46,469 nt of DNA from a virus, in IMG/VR virus record IMGVR_UViG_3300006916_000082, positions 1 through 46,469 of that record. One strand, written 5' to 3'. Made by a program: the position numbers and the translations under genes. Under the pieces are notes generated by a model. It made no database searches and was not told where the DNA came from. It was given only the letters and a program-made list of their open reading frames with translations. Shown here one piece after another: positions 15,779-24,764 of this stretch (positions within the stretch are counted from its first letter, which is position 1; each line of letters begins with the position of its first letter).

Positions 15779-18215
15779 TGTGTTCTACGGTTTTGTTTGT
15801 TATTTTCAATCCAGATAAATCTGGTGGCCCGAAAAGACCGTTTGTCAGGTCGGGCTTGTTTGTGATCTTGGGAAATACGTAGTCGATGTGTTTATCATCA
15901 AAGAACGTGCCAAACCTTCCCGATTTATTGTCGGTCGCAATCTTTTGTAGCTTCCGGAGATAATATGCTTTGTTGTGTGACATTGGCGCTACACTTTCAA
16001 GTGGTTCTGCGTCCACAAAAGACTTGACCTTTGAGACTGGCTTGGTGCCTGTCACGATATATGAGATTCGGTCTCCTTTCTGTACTCGTCTACCTTCTTG
16101 GTCCATCTGTAGTGCAATCTCGTATTGCGGTGAACGGTTGAACACCCTGTACGTTTTCCCGGTCTCAGGGTTGATTGTGCCACGCAACGCATCCGCTTCT
16201 TCACACTTACGGGTGTATGTCTCTAGGGTTTCCTTCAGGGTCACGGTCCTGCTAAGTTCTTCGGGAGCAACGTCTTCCATGATCCGACGCTGGAATTCTT
16301 GGTGCGTCTCCCGCATTGCTAGGGCATCCTTGTCCACGAGATGATTTAGCTGGGCCTGAACATATTCGCGAAACAGTGGCTCCAGTGAACGGCTCTTGAA
16401 CGACCCGCCCTTTATCTTCAGGCTCCCGTCAATTTCTCTCAGGGCGTAGTTCTTCTTTTTGAAGCTGACCATCCGGGGATAGATCCCGTCAAGATCAATG
16501 TCGATCCCTTCGGGCATCTTGTTTGATATATGCTTCACAAATGCCGGAGCGCCTTCTGCGAAATCTGCTCCCGGTGGCATTACGCACATCACACCGTCCG
16601 TGTCAACTTCGATAACTTGACCGCTCTCCCCTTCTATCAGGCGCATCATTTGCTTGAGCAGGTCCTGCCCAGTTTTGGCTACCCGGTCCGCTTCATCCAT
16701 AGTCATGAACAGGGAGAACTTGTCTCCGAGCATTCCATAGAATGAGTTGATGATAATCTTGAATGCCTGTTCCCTTGCAGAGAGTTGGGCGCGTCTGCTT
16801 TTCTCCTTAGTTCGCTTCATCACGGCCTTGGTCTGAAGACGAAGACCCGTCAGGGATCCGAGAATGTCCTGAAATAGTCCCAAGTAATCATGGGCTGGTG
16901 CGACGTTATAGTTCAGCATGATGCTGGGGTACAGGGACTTAACATCCAGATACCATATGTTGTCGAACACGCCGGTATAGAATATGTCCGTGTACCCACC
17001 GAACTCCTGCTTGCGGACGTTGGGGTCTGTGCATGGCAAGCTGTTCCTTGTGCGAAGATACTCCCGGACGAACATGGATTGAATGACGGACGCTTTCCCG
17101 GCCAGATGGATCTTCTGGTACGGCATCGGCATCATTTGCGTAAGGGCAAAGACAGAACTACAAAGGTGGTTTGACAACCCAAGCGTTTCCTTAACATCAT
17201 CCAGAGCATAATTGAGAACAGATGCAGGATCGTCCAGCCACGTCTGAGCAATTTGGTCTCCTTCGATGTATGTACGATCTTCTGGCGTAACTCCCAAGAC
17301 TTTAGCAACAGATTTAAGTCCCACCCCGTCCAGTTTCCGGGCGTATACATCCCAGTCGATTGCCAGAAACATAGTGTCAATAATGCTTCTTCCACCCACA
17401 ACAAAATTCGTGTAGTCAATATCGCGTTCAGCAAACTTTTTGGTGGCTGGTATCTGAAAAGGTTCAAGTCCATCTCGTCCAATCGAAAAGTTGACTCCAT
17501 TGTTCCGGCATCTTAGGTGTATGTAGGGAAGGTCAAATCCGAAGAAGTTATGCCCTTCGAGAATATCAGGGTCTCGTCTCTGGATGATCTTGACGAGTTC
17601 CCTGAGCATTTCTTCTTCATCTCCGCATAACTGGTACTTATCGTCCAGCATTGCGAGAGCGTTGAAGTCTCTGGGTACGGGGTTTGCTATTTGGTATAGA
17701 ACCTTTTCGTATCCCCGGTTGTCTGAGATTGATATGATAAAGATCGGGTCCTTATGGGCATCCGGGAAACCGTCTATCCGGAAGGACTCAATGTCAATCT
17801 GCATACGGTGCGCGGAATCCGGGGACATACCCTTGAAGAAGGTTCGGCCAGAATGTACTAAATACGCTACGCTCGGGTCTCCGTAGGTAAAGAACTTGTC
17901 TGCCAGAACAGGGTCAGCATATAGCACCTTTCTTGCTCTACGGAAATCGTCCGTAGACTTGAAGGTTGCAAGCTGGTCCATCTCATTGTTCCCTTCCATT
18001 TGATGTGTCTTGAAGAAGAAGGGTCCGAGATGCTCGGTCAAGCACTGGATTCCGCGCTTTGTTGTATACAGGAACGGGTGCATGCGCTCAATGGACATGA
18101 CAACGCTGTCATCTTCCAATCTGCGCCACAACCGAACATGACCTTCGCCGTGGGGAGCGATACCGACGATTCTGTCAGTTGGGTCGTTACCAAATAGTAG
18201 GTGATCTTTATTCAT
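15768..18215 (-). CDS. polB: DNA polymerase, family B, with 3'-5' exonuclease
   Basis: 815 residues. Exonuclease motifs: Exo I D141-I-E143, Exo II in GHNFFGFDLP (D228), Exo III Y336-x3-D340. Polymerase motifs: A at D424-VKSLYPS, B at K486-IIINSFYG, C at D538-T-D540, and the downstream KKKNY. All catalytic residues are present, so this should be an active proofreading replicative enzyme. It is close to the usual ~780-900 residues. A sigma-54-like site lies at 18228-18242; its predicted start point would fall one base before the ATG, giving an almost leaderless mRNA. Confidence 0.96.
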   Translation of the reverse strand: MNKDHLLFGNDPTDRIVGIAPHGEGHVRLWRRLEDDSVVMSIERMHPFLYTTKRGIQCLTEHLGPFFFKTHQMEGNNEMDQLATFKSTDDFRRARKVLYADPVLADKFFTYGDPSVAYLVHSGRTFFKGMSPDSAHRMQIDIESFRIDGFPDAHKDPIFIISISDNRGYEKVLYQIANPVPRDFNALAMLDDKYQLCGDEEEMLRELVKIIQRRDPDILEGHNFFGFDLPYIHLRCRNNGVNFSIGRDGLEPFQIPATKKFAERDIDYTNFVVGGRSIIDTMFLAIDWDVYARKLDGVGLKSVAKVLGVTPEDRTYIEGDQIAQTWLDDPASVLNYALDDVKETLGLSNHLCSSVFALTQMMPMPYQKIHLAGKASVIQSMFVREYLRTRNSLPCTDPNVRKQEFGGYTDIFYTGVFDNIWYLDVKSLYPSIMLNYNVAPAHDYLGLFQDILGSLTGLRLQTKAVMKRTKEKSRRAQLSAREQAFKIIINSFYGMLGDKFSLFMTMDEADRVAKTGQDLLKQMMRLIEGESGQVIEVDTDGVMCVMPPGADFAEGAPAFVKHISNKMPEGIDIDLDGIYPRMVSFKKKNYALREIDGSLKIKGGSFKSRSLEPLFREYVQAQLNHLVDKDALAMRETHQEFQRRIMEDVAPEELSRTVTLKETLETYTRKCEEADALRGTINPETGKTYRVFNRSPQYEIALQMDQEGRRVQKGDRISYIVTGTKPVSKVKSFVDAEPLESVAPMSHNKAYYLRKLQKIATDNKSGRFGTFFDDKHIDYVFPKITNKPDLTNGLFGPPDLSGLKITNKTVEHNDD

Positions 18216-18227
18216 ATCCGTTTTATA

Positions 18228-18242
18228 ACAATTATCATGCCA
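18228..18242 (-). promoter_or_regulatory. Sigma-54-type promoter upstream of polB
   Basis: Leftward TGGCATG-ATAA-TTGT. The -24 element has T for C at one position and the -12 element ends in GT rather than GC, so it is one of the weaker members of the family. Predicted transcription start about 18216. Confidence 0.6.
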
Positions 18243-18294
18243 AACCGTATGACGATACTCATTCGAATGAAATTCACTTTATTTTACTAATACA

Positions 18295-18672
18295 ATGGCC
18301 TTAACAAAAGAAGTTCTTCTGTCTGCCGACCTAGCAAATGTGCCGGTCCCTGATGGGTATACGGTTCCTGTAGCTGGGATTACGCAGACCGGGAACATAA
18401 TCGACATCGGCAATTACACGTACTCATTGACTGCTAGTTCTGGAGTCAGCACTACGCCGACGCTGGGTCTTGACGCTCTGCTTGCTGCGATGGACACTGC
18501 TCTCGCAACTCATATAACTACTACTCTTGGAATTGATACGGCAACTGATACAGTGACTGCTGTAGCCACAATCAATAAAATTGTGGTCGGAAATGATCCT
18601 GCTGATATCTATGAGAACGACGCTACGCGGACGTTTGAAATAACATTCGGCACGACGATTACAGTAGTTTAA
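18295..18672 (+). CDS. Hypothetical structural-like protein, isolated rightward gene
   Basis: 125 residues, rich in Thr, Ala, Val and Asp, very low in charge variety, probably all-beta. Composition resembles the decoration and tail proteins rather than the neighbouring replication genes. It is the only rightward gene between 12.8 and 35.8 kb, divergent from polB (79-bp gap) and ending 4 bases inside the convergent 18669-18938 gene. A virion protein or surface decoration moved out of the late block is a reasonable guess; function unknown. Confidence 0.65.
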   Translation: MALTKEVLLSADLANVPVPDGYTVPVAGITQTGNIIDIGNYTYSLTASSGVSTTPTLGLDALLAAMDTALATHITTTLGIDTATDTVTAVATINKIVVGNDPADIYENDATRTFEITFGTTITVV

Positions 18673-18938
18673 TCTTCGCGTTCTTCTGACTGGTGGTAGC
18701 CCCCTTTACTGGGGGTTGCTGCCCACGTCAGGTCTTTATCGCTCGCAAGTTGTATCCCTTCATCTACGGCAGACGCTACGCCAATGACGTAGTATTCCGT
18801 GTACTCCCCTTCTCCAGACGGATCGTCGGCTACCGCAATCAAGAGCGGGTGGCGCTTACGTTGCATATCTATACCATATACGGTATGCTCTGAAATGTAA
18901 GTGCCGGACATCAGCCCCCGAACTTCTTTATATGCCAT
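18669..18938 (-). CDS. Hypothetical protein
   Basis: 89 residues, not recognised. It contains PLLIAVADD, EYTEYYVIGVAS and an acidic C-terminus. It overlaps the upstream gene by 11 bases and is part of the primase operon. A GC-rich hairpin (18698-18717) lies inside its 3' end. Confidence 0.6.
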   Translation of the reverse strand: MAYKEVRGLMSGTYISEHTVYGIDMQRKRHPLLIAVADDPSGEGEYTEYYVIGVASAVDEGIQLASDKDLTWAATPSKGGYHQSEERED

Positions 18939-19302
18939 CGGAATCCACCTTTACGATTTCGAGTTCTGTCCTACCTTCACCACGTTCTACACGCAGCCCA
19001 AACCCAGCCGTAGCCCGTGTGATCTTCTCATCTTCCACCGTGACGGACAACTTGTTCTCCGCCAAGATAGTCGAAATGATGATATCCGTGGCCCAATCTA
19101 GGTCTCTTTGCAACTCAATACCCGCCTGAGACGCTGCTATTTCCATAGAGTCGCGTAGTAGTCCCATCTGTTCCGCGAGAGCGGTCTGTAGAATGTGACC
19201 CAGCATAGTTCCTTCAAGATCCGTCAGGGGTAGGCGCTTGGTGGCCTTCTGTCGTTCGTTGAATACGCTGAGTGCATCGTTTATTGTCTTGGTCAGGTTC
19301 AT
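18928..19302 (-). CDS. Hypothetical protein
   Basis: 124 residues, largely helical N-terminal half (LTKTINDALSVFNERQKATK, then LGHILQTALAEQMGLL) and a beta C-terminal part. Not recognised. The start overlaps the primase stop by 4 bases (ATGA), so it is coupled to it. Possibly a primase accessory protein, by position only. Confidence 0.55.
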   Translation of the reverse strand: MNLTKTINDALSVFNERQKATKRLPLTDLEGTMLGHILQTALAEQMGLLRDSMEIAASQAGIELQRDLDWATDIIISTILAENKLSVTVEDEKITRATAGFGLRVERGEGRTELEIVKVDSDGI

Positions 19303-20753
19303 CGTTTTCTCTTCTGGACGTGCCGTTCTCCAGCCCCGGTCTTGCGAAGGATATCCTTCTTAGATAGCGGTGGTGAATTCAGTGCATTCCATTCGGTCAG
19401 GGTCTCGTGAACGGAGTTAAAGCTTGTATCGAATTCTCCGTGGATCTTAAGGGTACGTCTCACCATCTCGTGTTGTTTCGGGTGCGTGAAGCAGAAGCAT
19501 GATAAAGTGAACGCTGCCCAGTCCCGACCTTCCCGATTGCCCCAAGACTCTCCGGGTTTCAATCCTTTCAGGAGAGCCACGATTCCCGGACCCGGGGTGT
19601 CGTATCCCTTGTGGGGATTCTTCTTAGTATCTTGGATTATTTTCCATGCCTGCTGTGCCTGCTCTTTGGCTGCTAGTTCAAACTGGTTCTGAACTTCTTC
19701 TTCAATATCTCCAACGGTAGGATCGGGATACTGCCAAGGCTCGAATTCGTCCGTAGCAGATAGAACCTGATGTAGCTGGAACGTCCGGAACCTACTAGCC
19801 ACCCACGTCTTCTTATACTTGCCAGTCTTCTGATGACGGGACCCCGTAAGGCGGAGCATTTGGAGCGGGGAAAGTGTGGACGGATCGAACGTGTGGTCGG
19901 TAAGTGTCTTCACAAACCGGACAAGGCATTCCCTTGCGTTGTCTGAGTCCCGGAATACTGGGCACCCAATCTGCGAAGTTGCTATTGCAATATGGAATCC
20001 CTTTGATCCAGAGAACGACACGAACATGCGGTCTGAGTCTAGGCCAGCGTCTTCAAGATCTGATAGTATGCTAAGGCACGTTTCGTGAGCTTCGACCATG
20101 TGACCTGCCACGTCGATATCCAGTACGATCCAAGGCAGGAACACCGGCTGGTTCGGGTCTCTCACATCGTCCCGGTCTCTCCAGACCCCTACGGTGCGGA
20201 ACAGAGCCGACTGGCTACCGGTCGCTGCAACGTTCTTAATCAGAGATAATACATCTCCGGGCTGTCTCTGCTTCCAACGTAAAGTAGGACTAGCGTTTGC
20301 AATCCCACCATATTTGAAGGCGCTGACATCTCCGTAAGCATGTATTTTGTATTCCATTACAGGATCAAGAGTAGGTGATTGTGTACTTTGGGACAAGTTC
20401 GGGGTCAATAACAGGCCGTACTTCCCCTTGGTACTCGGTATCGCCAATTCGGATGCTAACAGTGAACGCTCCTTCAGGTAGTTCATCGCTGTTCTGATCT
20501 GCTTCCGGGATATTACCCGGCCTATCGCTGACGTTATGTCTTCCCGTATAGTTTCCATCGACATCCATGCTGTCCCGGCAGGTACAGTCAGGGTGTGAAC
20601 AGGATGCTCCGCCCACAACTTGTCCGAGTATGCAGTACCGCCTACGATTCTTGAAAGTACGAGTGCGGGAATTGGCTTCTTTTCGTTCCATAGTTCTCTA
20701 GGGATTAGACTGAATTGTTTTACTGACGGTCTTTTCTTTTTGTATAAGGCCAT
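19299..20753 (-). CDS. DNA primase, archaeo-eukaryotic (AEP) type with N-terminal winged helix
   Basis: 484 residues. The first ~120 look like a replication-initiator winged-helix domain (AWMSMETIREDI, RKQIRTAMNYLKERSLL). The AEP core has the acidic pair D212-I-D214, the SGSKGFH loop at 248-254 and MLRLTGSRHQKTGKYK, matching the D-x-D, s-G-x-G-x-H and basic third motif of AEP primases. The C-terminal region resembles a PriCT domain. It would prime replication and may bind the origin. A sigma-54-like site at 20805-20819 gives a predicted 40-base leader to this ATG. Confidence 0.85.
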   Translation of the reverse strand: MALYKKKRPSVKQFSLIPRELWNEKKPIPALVLSRIVGGTAYSDKLWAEHPVHTLTVPAGTAWMSMETIREDITSAIGRVISRKQIRTAMNYLKERSLLASELAIPSTKGKYGLLLTPNLSQSTQSPTLDPVMEYKIHAYGDVSAFKYGGIANASPTLRWKQRQPGDVLSLIKNVAATGSQSALFRTVGVWRDRDDVRDPNQPVFLPWIVLDIDVAGHMVEAHETCLSILSDLEDAGLDSDRMFVSFSGSKGFHIAIATSQIGCPVFRDSDNARECLVRFVKTLTDHTFDPSTLSPLQMLRLTGSRHQKTGKYKKTWVASRFRTFQLHQVLSATDEFEPWQYPDPTVGDIEEEVQNQFELAAKEQAQQAWKIIQDTKKNPHKGYDTPGPGIVALLKGLKPGESWGNREGRDWAAFTLSCFCFTHPKQHEMVRRTLKIHGEFDTSFNSVHETLTEWNALNSPPLSKKDILRKTGAGERHVQKRKR

Positions 20754-21315
20754 GCATTTCTAAGTAGTCAAGTATTGTTTCTTCCGTCTGGTATTCATCA
20801 TCACGCAACATCCATGCCAAACTTTCAAGCATGCGGAGCCAGACTTTAGCTGGCAATGCGATCCAATTTTCGCTGCGATTCTTACCGAATAGAATGACCG
20901 GGATATACCGTCCAGCATTTGCTACTGCCTGTTCAACCGTTGGCCAGAATCCAATACGCTCTGAGTTCTTACATTCGAACGCAAACGGAAATAGTTTTCT
21001 GGCAGTGGGGGATAGTTGTAGATCTTCACCTGAGACTCCCATTGGAGTTGACCGGATATGATCTTCGTCGTATGGAATACCGGTCGGCAAGTTTGCCATG
21101 ATCTGAAGCAACCGCTTCTGGAGCCATTGCTGCTGCCTACGGCCTTTTCCCTTGGCACTGCTTGGCTTGAGTCCCGGCGCGAGATGCTTCTTCAGGATCT
21201 TATGAATCTCGTCTTCTACAATCTCTCGACCAATTTCAGTATCGTCGAAGTGTATATCGGCATATTCCAGAATTTCCTTTGCGATCTTGTCTCGTTTTGC
21301 TTTGGTTATGCTCAT
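20698..21315 (-). CDS. PD-(D/E)XK nuclease, Holliday-junction-resolvase-like
   Basis: 205 residues. N-terminal helical part, then GVSGEDLQLSPTARKLFPFAFECKN followed by ERIGFWPTVEQA. The order G-E-D, F-x-F-E-C-K and W-x-x-x-x-Q matches the PD-(D/E)XK fold found in phage resolvases and recombination nucleases. Its start overlaps the stop of the next gene upstream as TAATG. It is adjacent to primase and helicase, consistent with branch resolution before packaging. Confidence 0.7.
   Translation of the reverse strand: MSITKAKRDKIAKEILEYADIHFDDTEIGREIVEDEIHKILKKHLAPGLKPSSAKGKGRRQQQWLQKRLLQIMANLPTGIPYDEDHIRSTPMGVSGEDLQLSPTARKLFPFAFECKNSERIGFWPTVEQAVANAGRYIPVILFGKNRSENWIALPAKVWLRMLESLAWMLRDDEYQTEETILDYLEMHGLIQKEKTVSKTIQSNP
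20805..20819 (-). promoter_or_regulatory. Sigma-54-type promoter inside the nuclease gene, upstream of the primase
   Basis: Leftward TGGCATG-GATG-TTGC. Lies in the coding sequence of 20698-21315 (codons for L-A-W-M-L). Predicted start about 20793, 40 bases before the primase ATG. It could be chance because it is intragenic, but spacing and position fit the family. Confidence 0.5.
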
Positions 21316-21590
21316 TAGAATTCTTCGTATAGTGGAAGTTTGACGTGTTGTCCGGGAACTTCTATCCGTCGATCATCATTGTCTAGGGTTCGGACTGCGT
21401 GGTTCCAAAGCCTACGTATGTCACATTTGACATATCGGGCATCCGTCAGGCCACTAGGTAGAAGCTCGTGTGGGACTTCGACGATATGCTCTGTCAGGTC
21501 TGCTGCCGGATCGTTCAGGTCGCATAGATACAGAACGTTCACTCCTACCGACGTGATCATTAGGACTTTATGGTGTGGATGTGGTTTCAT
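21315..21590 (-). CDS. Hypothetical protein
   Basis: 91 residues, His-rich start (MKPHPHHKVLMI), not recognised. It overlaps the upstream nuclease gene by 23 bases and is coupled to the downstream one by TAATG. It contains paired basic/acidic segments (NDDRRIEVPGQHVKLPLYEE). Confidence 0.55.
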   Translation of the reverse strand: MKPHPHHKVLMITSVGVNVLYLCDLNDPAADLTEHIVEVPHELLPSGLTDARYVKCDIRRLWNHAVRTLDNDDRRIEVPGQHVKLPLYEEF

Positions 21591-22122
21591 TGAGATATAT
21601 TAGAAATTTGTCGAAACTACAGACCGTTTTGTGGTCGTGTGGTATCGAATAAAAGAATTGCTGGAAACCGCGAGACTCAAATTGTTCCCTGATAATCTCG
21701 CCATTAGCTTCTCCAGCTTTGAATAGCTCGCCAATCCTAACGAGCCGAACGTCTCTACGGAATGTGGTAACTCCGTTCACCCACGCCATCCAGTATTCCT
21801 TCTCCGGGTTAGCAAAGGCGTAGTCAATTTTCCGTGGGTTGATTAGAAGGGTGCTGCCAATTCGAATGGGCCGGAGCGGACCGGTAACTTCTATGCAAAT
21901 GTCGCTGTCCTTGATCTGGAAATCTGGTTCGGATTTCTCAAACCCATGACTGCCGGAAGATCCTTTGATATACTCGTCGGACCCTGCACCGAAACCGGAC
22001 TCAATTACTATCCGGTCGGTGTAGAGTTCGATCTGCTCCTTGATGAACGACTCCTTCTGGGCAGCCTGTCCCCAAGTTCCCTTGAACTTCTCCTTGTAGA
22101 ATGTCGAAGTTGACGTGGCCAT
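21568..22122 (-). CDS. Nuclease-like protein with PD-(D/E)XK-type core
   Basis: 184 residues. The segment SEPDFQIKDSDICIEVTG has the P-D ... E-x-(K/T) layout of a restriction-like nuclease (D in EPDF, then E-V-T), preceded by a Glu-containing helix and a GSDEYIKGSSG loop. The third catalytic position is Thr rather than Lys, so activity is uncertain. It is coupled to the HNH gene upstream (TAATG). It could be a second recombination or host-DNA-degrading nuclease. Confidence 0.5.
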   Translation of the reverse strand: MATSTSTFYKEKFKGTWGQAAQKESFIKEQIELYTDRIVIESGFGAGSDEYIKGSSGSHGFEKSEPDFQIKDSDICIEVTGPLRPIRIGSTLLINPRKIDYAFANPEKEYWMAWVNGVTTFRRDVRLVRIGELFKAGEANGEIIREQFESRGFQQFFYSIPHDHKTVCSFDKFLIYLNETTSTP

Positions 22123-22544
22123 TACCTAGTCTCTATTATTTTATCGACCCAATCAGCAACTGCTCGAATCTGGTTCGGCGTTGCATTTGATTTAATCCGG
22201 TTCGCCATATGCGAGATGATTACGACATTGCCCTTCACATAGCCCTTGTTCGGATCAAGACGATCAATGGACGGAGAGTTCGGCGTTGTGACGTTTGTAG
22301 AATCAAACGGGATACCTAGGACCGGGCAGCCATCTGGCATTGGTAGATCCTTGTAGTTGATGTCAAAGTCTACTCCGGATTTCTTCGCCCTGCGTCTTGC
22401 GCCGTTCACTAGGGTCCGAATAACGTTCTCAGGTTCGGAGCGCCATTCCCGCCATTGCTTCTTCGTGCATGTCCGGCAATCTCCTTTCCCCTTGTTGTAC
22501 TCTTTTAGTGGCTTCGGCAGCCCACAGCTTTTGCAAACTTTCAT
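22122..22544 (-). CDS. HNH endonuclease with N-terminal zinc ribbon
   Basis: 140 residues from the ATG at 22544. C-x-x-C-G (residues 3-7) and C-R-T-C (about 22-25) form a zinc ribbon. The C-terminal half, SIDRLDPNKGYVKGNVVII then ANRIKSNAT, matches the phage HNH family in which D, N and the following N act in the beta-beta-metal site. The longer frame to 22607 would run through a sigma-54-like promoter at 22584-22598, whose predicted transcript starts at about 22572, so the shorter start is preferred. Confidence 0.75.
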   Translation of the reverse strand: MKVCKSCGLPKPLKEYNKGKGDCRTCTKKQWREWRSEPENVIRTLVNGARRRAKKSGVDFDINYKDLPMPDGCPVLGIPFDSTNVTTPNSPSIDRLDPNKGYVKGNVVIISHMANRIKSNATPNQIRAVADWVDKIIETR

Positions 22545-22583
22545 AGTGTTCTCTCTTATCGAATGTTTAGTGATTATCTTTAT

Positions 22584-22598
22584 ACAAGGATCGTGCCA
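22584..22598 (-). promoter_or_regulatory. Sigma-54-type promoter for the HNH-nuclease operon
   Basis: Leftward TGGCACG-ATCC-TTGT, immediately after the helicase stop codon at 22600. Predicted start about 22572, 28 bases before the HNH ATG. The -24 element is perfect; the -12 element ends GT. Confidence 0.72.
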
Positions 22599-22599
22599 A

Positions 22600-24402
22600 T
22601 TACTCAAATGGGAGATGGAACTTCTGTAGCTTTGGAACGATCAGCGCATGATCCTTTAGCATCTTGGCAGTCTCCAGCGTCAGGTTGTCGTAGTTGGCCT
22701 TAATCCCTTTTCTCTTCAGGTATAAAGCCATTTTCCCGGCAGGCCCAGAATGCTCTCTCTGCATTGTCGCGTATAGCTTCGAATTGTTTGCGTAGATCCA
22801 TTTATCCGTAGCTTTGATCCCTGAGTTAAGATCGTCTGCCAGAAAATCGAAGTCCTTACAAGTTGGTCTACATGGTCGGCCTAGATCCGGTATCCACCCG
22901 CCTTCCAAGATCCTGTGTAGCTTCCACTTACCGCTAGGCTGTTTGGCCCACGCGATTATGACCGGGGTTTGCTCTGCTGGTTTTCTGGAGAATGGATTGA
23001 ACGCGAGCCTTATGGCTCCGTACTCTTCCCCAATAACCCAGCGCAGTTGACTAAGCGCCTTTAGCTCTTCGTTGTATATGGTCTGTGTCCAAACGTCTTG
23101 ACGTTTTAACGCTATTTCTAACGAAGACATTCCAGACAGGTCTCTGGTCGGAGCTTCCGGAAGATTCTCTTCTTCGTATAGAATAACGTCCACTACTTCA
23201 GACAGCATCTTGTCCTTCACGTCCACATTCTTCGGCAGTCCCAATAGGGTTGCTGGCATGTCCAGTCCATGCTCAACCGGGAACGCGGTGATGTATGTCA
23301 GGTAGGGCTTTCTTGACAGGCGTATAGCTTCCTTCCGCTCTTCAGGAGTCGCATATGAACCAAGGTCTACAGATGGATCGACCCTTAGTCCCCTTCCGAT
23401 CTTCTGAATATATAGTGGTTGAGATTTGGTAATGGCATTGTCCAGAATACATTCAATCATAGGGTTATCATACCCTTCTGTGAATATGAGCCGGTTCGAT
23501 ACTAGATCCAGTGCGTCCGGATCATCATAGTCCAGCGCAAACCGTCTTACAATCTCTTGACGATCTTCGTCAGGGGTTTTGGCATCGACGTGTCCTGCCG
23601 TGAACTCGTCACGCTTGTTTAGGGTATTCACGAATAGCACAGACTGAGCCACGTTCTTTGCGAATGTCAGGGTGCGTAGCCCATTGCCATACGTCTCCCA
23701 CGTCTTGACCATATAGTCTACCTGCTGCTCGTGGTCGAACTCTTTGTAGTCGTGGCTGACTAGCTCTGCGTGGTAGCACTTGATATCGCACAGCCACCCA
23801 TTCTTTATTCCCCAGAGCAAATCATACGACGCAGATATTTTGTCCAGAAACGGGGCAAGCCCTGCGCCATCGGCCCTGACGAATGTTGCGCTCATGAAGA
23901 CTGACAATGGCTTGGTCCCATCTGGGAACGTATGAAACTGAGACTCATCAGAGCCAACGCCAAAGTAATTCAGGATGTTGTCCCATGTTCCATCTTCCGT
24001 AGCATGGTGACCTTCGTCCGCAATCACGATTCCGGGGTAGCGGTGCTTGAACTTCGATATCCGGTTTCCCATTACCCGACCAATCGAATCGACCGACGCG
24101 AAGATATAGTCTTCTTCTCCGGTGCAGTGGTACTCTCCCATCTCCAGCCCTATCCATTTCTCCTTCCCCCATTTGCGCTTGAAGGTATTGTAGGCTGCCA
24201 TTAGAATTTCCCTGCGATGTGACAGGAAGATCACCCCGCGCTTCTCTAGCTCAGGGAATACTTCCGGCAGGAACGCAGCAACGGCTGACGTTTTCCCTGC
24301 CCCTGTGAATAGGTTCACGCCCAGTCGATTCAGGCCAGAGTCGTAATCGGCCCTTAGATTGTCGGTTGTCTGTAGCTGGTATTCTCTTCTTACAAGTGCC
24401 AT
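22600..24402 (-). CDS. DNA helicase, superfamily 2
   Basis: 600 residues from the ATG at 24402, which overlaps the upstream stop (TAATG); a longer frame to 24507 is not needed. Motif I TGAGKTS (33-39), motif II D129-E-G-H, motif III SAT, and a C-terminal YIQKIGRGLR motif VI with two RecA-like lobes. This is the type III restriction/UvsW-like class of ATP-dependent DNA translocases used by phages in replication or recombination-dependent branch migration. The stop codon is followed at once by a sigma-54-type site for the next gene. Confidence 0.9.
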   Translation of the reverse strand: MALVRREYQLQTTDNLRADYDSGLNRLGVNLFTGAGKTSAVAAFLPEVFPELEKRGVIFLSHRREILMAAYNTFKRKWGKEKWIGLEMGEYHCTGEEDYIFASVDSIGRVMGNRISKFKHRYPGIVIADEGHHATEDGTWDNILNYFGVGSDESQFHTFPDGTKPLSVFMSATFVRADGAGLAPFLDKISASYDLLWGIKNGWLCDIKCYHAELVSHDYKEFDHEQQVDYMVKTWETYGNGLRTLTFAKNVAQSVLFVNTLNKRDEFTAGHVDAKTPDEDRQEIVRRFALDYDDPDALDLVSNRLIFTEGYDNPMIECILDNAITKSQPLYIQKIGRGLRVDPSVDLGSYATPEERKEAIRLSRKPYLTYITAFPVEHGLDMPATLLGLPKNVDVKDKMLSEVVDVILYEEENLPEAPTRDLSGMSSLEIALKRQDVWTQTIYNEELKALSQLRWVIGEEYGAIRLAFNPFSRKPAEQTPVIIAWAKQPSGKWKLHRILEGGWIPDLGRPCRPTCKDFDFLADDLNSGIKATDKWIYANNSKLYATMQREHSGPAGKMALYLKRKGIKANYDNLTLETAKMLKDHALIVPKLQKFHLPFE

Positions 24403-24764
24403 TAGTATTTCAGTATCTTGATTGATGCGCTGAACCGTTTCACGTACCCACGGCTCTGTGAGTCCCGGTCGAATGGCTGTACCGTTGTCTCCATGTGGGC
24501 CTGACATTGTTCGCCAAGTGATCGGGCAAGCATTCCGTATACGTAGCTGTCCGGTGGACCGTCCGCTGGATCGACAACATTGATCTCATGGTGGGCATGG
24601 AGACGTAGGATATCTACAGTCCTATCTATGACCATTTCTCCATTCTCCCTGCGGTATTCCAGCTTCTCTGCTTCAGCCTGAAAGCAATCATCCCAGCCGT
24701 GCATATACCCGCACGTAAATATAGTAGCTCCGAGAATCGGTAGCAAGATGCATAGTGCTATCAT
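24402..24764 (-). CDS. Hypothetical protein with N-terminal membrane segment
   Basis: 120 residues. MIALCILLPILGATIFTCGYM is a membrane segment or signal anchor; the rest is soluble and mildly acidic. Coupled by TAATG on both sides (to the nucleotidyltransferase-like gene and the helicase). Not recognised. Confidence 0.6.
   Translation of the reverse strand: MIALCILLPILGATIFTCGYMHGWDDCFQAEAEKLEYRRENGEMVIDRTVDILRLHAHHEINVVDPADGPPDSYVYGMLARSLGEQCQAHMETTVQPFDRDSQSRGYVKRFSASIKILKY

Noticed and set aside
18698-18717. GC hairpin as terminator for the 18295 gene
   Set aside because: Seven-base stem but no T-run on either strand; it lies in the coding end of the convergent gene.
20365-20691. 108-residue leftward open frame
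   Set aside because: Lies wholly inside the primase gene in another frame and has biased Arg/Cys composition; a shadow.
22545-22607. N-terminal extension of the HNH gene to 22607
   Set aside because: The extension crosses the sigma-54-type promoter whose start point is at about 22572; the zinc ribbon begins at the 22544 ATG.
24403-24507. N-terminal extension of the helicase to 24507
   Set aside because: It overlaps the whole 3' end of the upstream gene; the 24402 ATG is fused to that gene's stop as TAATG.
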